Assembly (NCBI GenBank): GCA_016271365.2
Contig: CM057458.1
Coordinates: 197,442,501 to 197,506,500, forward strand
Reading direction: 5' to 3'
Length of the DNA: 64,000 nt
DNA from: Neoceratodus forsteri
Taxonomy: Eukaryota > Chordata > Ceratodontiformes > Ceratodontidae
A program made the position numbers and the translations under genes. Below the pieces are notes generated by a model that was not told the origin of the DNA, did not search any database, and worked only from the letters and a program-made list of their open reading frames with translations. Shown here piece by piece: positions 63,600 through 64,000 of this stretch (position 1 is the stretch's first letter; the number at the start of each line of letters is the position of its first letter).

Positions 63600-63814
63600 G
63601 AAAAACTGGAAGGTGGGCGTGGGGGACTGCCCCTTTATACTGACATCGCATGACGCCGGTCACCTGACGTGGGGTTGGTTCCCTGCCAGAGACTGCTAGC
63701 TAGAAATTTTTCTGTGGGGTCCTGATGCCTGGTGGGTCATTCCTATATGTGAATACATACTGCAAGAGCCTCTTGCAAAGATCTATTGTTACGGTAAGTT
63801 CTTACATAACTGTA
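63600..63814 (+). repeat. Right inverted terminal repeat of copy E
   Basis: Inverted counterpart of 56294-56490, with inverted TATAAAGGGG (CCCCTTTATACTG, about 63629) and CACCTGA. Confidence 0.88.
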
Positions 63815-64000
63815 CTTTCTTATGACCGATACCTCTCTCACAGGCTGGGGACCCCACATGGGGAACCACAGGGCCCACGGGTTCTGGACTCCTGAAGAAT
63901 CCCGATATCATATCAACCTGCTGGAGCTCAGAGCAGTCAGGTTGGCACTGTCAGCATTCGCTCCACTCCTTTGGGGTCAAGTGGTGCAAGTCCAGATGGA
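63815..64000 (+). pseudogene. DIRS copy D RNase H, start
   Basis: TTATGACCGATACCTCTCTC and following bases encode the TDTSLTGWGPHMG-like first-Asp block, then YHINLLELRAVRLALSAFAPLL and VQVQMD, cut by the window end. Matches copy A at 1455-1645. Confidence 0.8.

Larger units (their letters stand above)
56294..63814 (+). mobile_element. DIRS-type retrotransposon copy E (family 2)
   Basis: Starts ATCTTACTTCGAGAGGGCTC and ends CTTACATAACTGTA. Left repeat 56294-about 56490, ICR about 63395-63505, right repeat about 63600-63814. Gag, RT, RNase H, methyltransferase-like segment and YR are in order and closely similar to copy B. A 1307-bp solo-LTR-like insertion sits in gag. It is inserted in the RNase H start of copy D: D sequence runs to AACGGTC and resumes near TTATGACCGAT. 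No target duplication. Confidence 0.92.
47289..64000 (+). mobile_element. DIRS-type retrotransposon copy D (family 1), 3' end outside window
   Basis: Starts with CTAGGATCGTGGATATGTTG and a left terminal repeat matching the inverted right end of copy A. It holds gag (about 47500-49900) and RT (about 49960-50423 and 55663-56293), then RNase H from 63815 to the window end. It is split by copy G (50424-55662) and copy E (56294-63814). Together A and D cover nearly all of family 1. Frames are broken by stops and indels. Confidence 0.88.

Noticed and set aside
1..64000. CRISPR arrays, tRNA or rRNA genes, bacterial operons
   Set aside because: No regularly spaced identical repeats, no cloverleaf or rRNA signature and no prokaryotic gene layout were seen on reading both strands.

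Overview
The window is vertebrate genomic DNA, most likely from an amphibian and perhaps a caecilian. It is dominated by old, nested retrotransposons of the DIRS (tyrosine-recombinase), CR1/L2 LINE and Ty3/Gypsy types. The one host gene I can support is the last coding exon of a glutamate carboxypeptidase II family gene (FOLH1/NAALAD2 type) at 14546-14735 on the plus strand. The organism guess rests on the mix of abundant DIRS elements with CR1 tails ending in a CATAGAAACATAG-type motif. It is an inference, not proof.

Layout. 1-14472: three DIRS elements stacked inside the intron before the FOLH1-like exon. Copy F (its 5' part lies before the window; 12234-14472 visible) was hit by copy A (1-12233) in its recombinase gene. 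Copy A was hit by a reverse CR1 (2606-4722) in its own recombinase gene and by copy B (5494-11883, structurally complete) in its internal complementary region. 14473-16738: end of the intron, terminal exon, 3' UTR and flank. 16739-17503: CR1 3' fragment. 17504-19487: unassigned, possibly unique DNA. 19488-29246: a complete Ty3/Gypsy element with 1.6-kb LTRs, TATA target duplication and a PNMA-like gag. 29251-32490: CR1 pieces, one split by a hAT-type MITE, plus a DIRS-like scrap. 32491-41084: DIRS copy C, inserted in a CR1-like LINE that carries an SGNH-esterase ORF1. Fragments of that LINE reappear at 41085, 41738 and 45233 between further insertions (an L2-like tail, a 3.1-kb L2/Rex-type LINE and a reverse LINE). 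47289-64000: DIRS copy D (same family as A), split by DIRS copy G (a third family without recognisable pol) at 50424-55662 and by DIRS copy E (same family as B) at 56294-63814. Copy E itself carries a 1.3-kb solo-LTR-like insertion.

How the parts work together. Autonomous DIRS elements encode Gag with an N-terminal zinc module, then RT, RNase H, a methyltransferase-like domain and a tyrosine recombinase. Inverted terminal repeats flank the element, and an internal complementary region (ICR) near the 3' end carries the joined outer ends as they would meet in a circular intermediate. Those hallmarks can be read directly in B, E and G, and in interrupted form in A, C and F. Every coding copy carries frameshifts or stops, and four of the five visible DIRS RT cores have a changed YLDD motif, so none looks autonomous as written. 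Many frameshifts, especially in the Gypsy element, are single-base homopolymer indels and may partly be assembly error.
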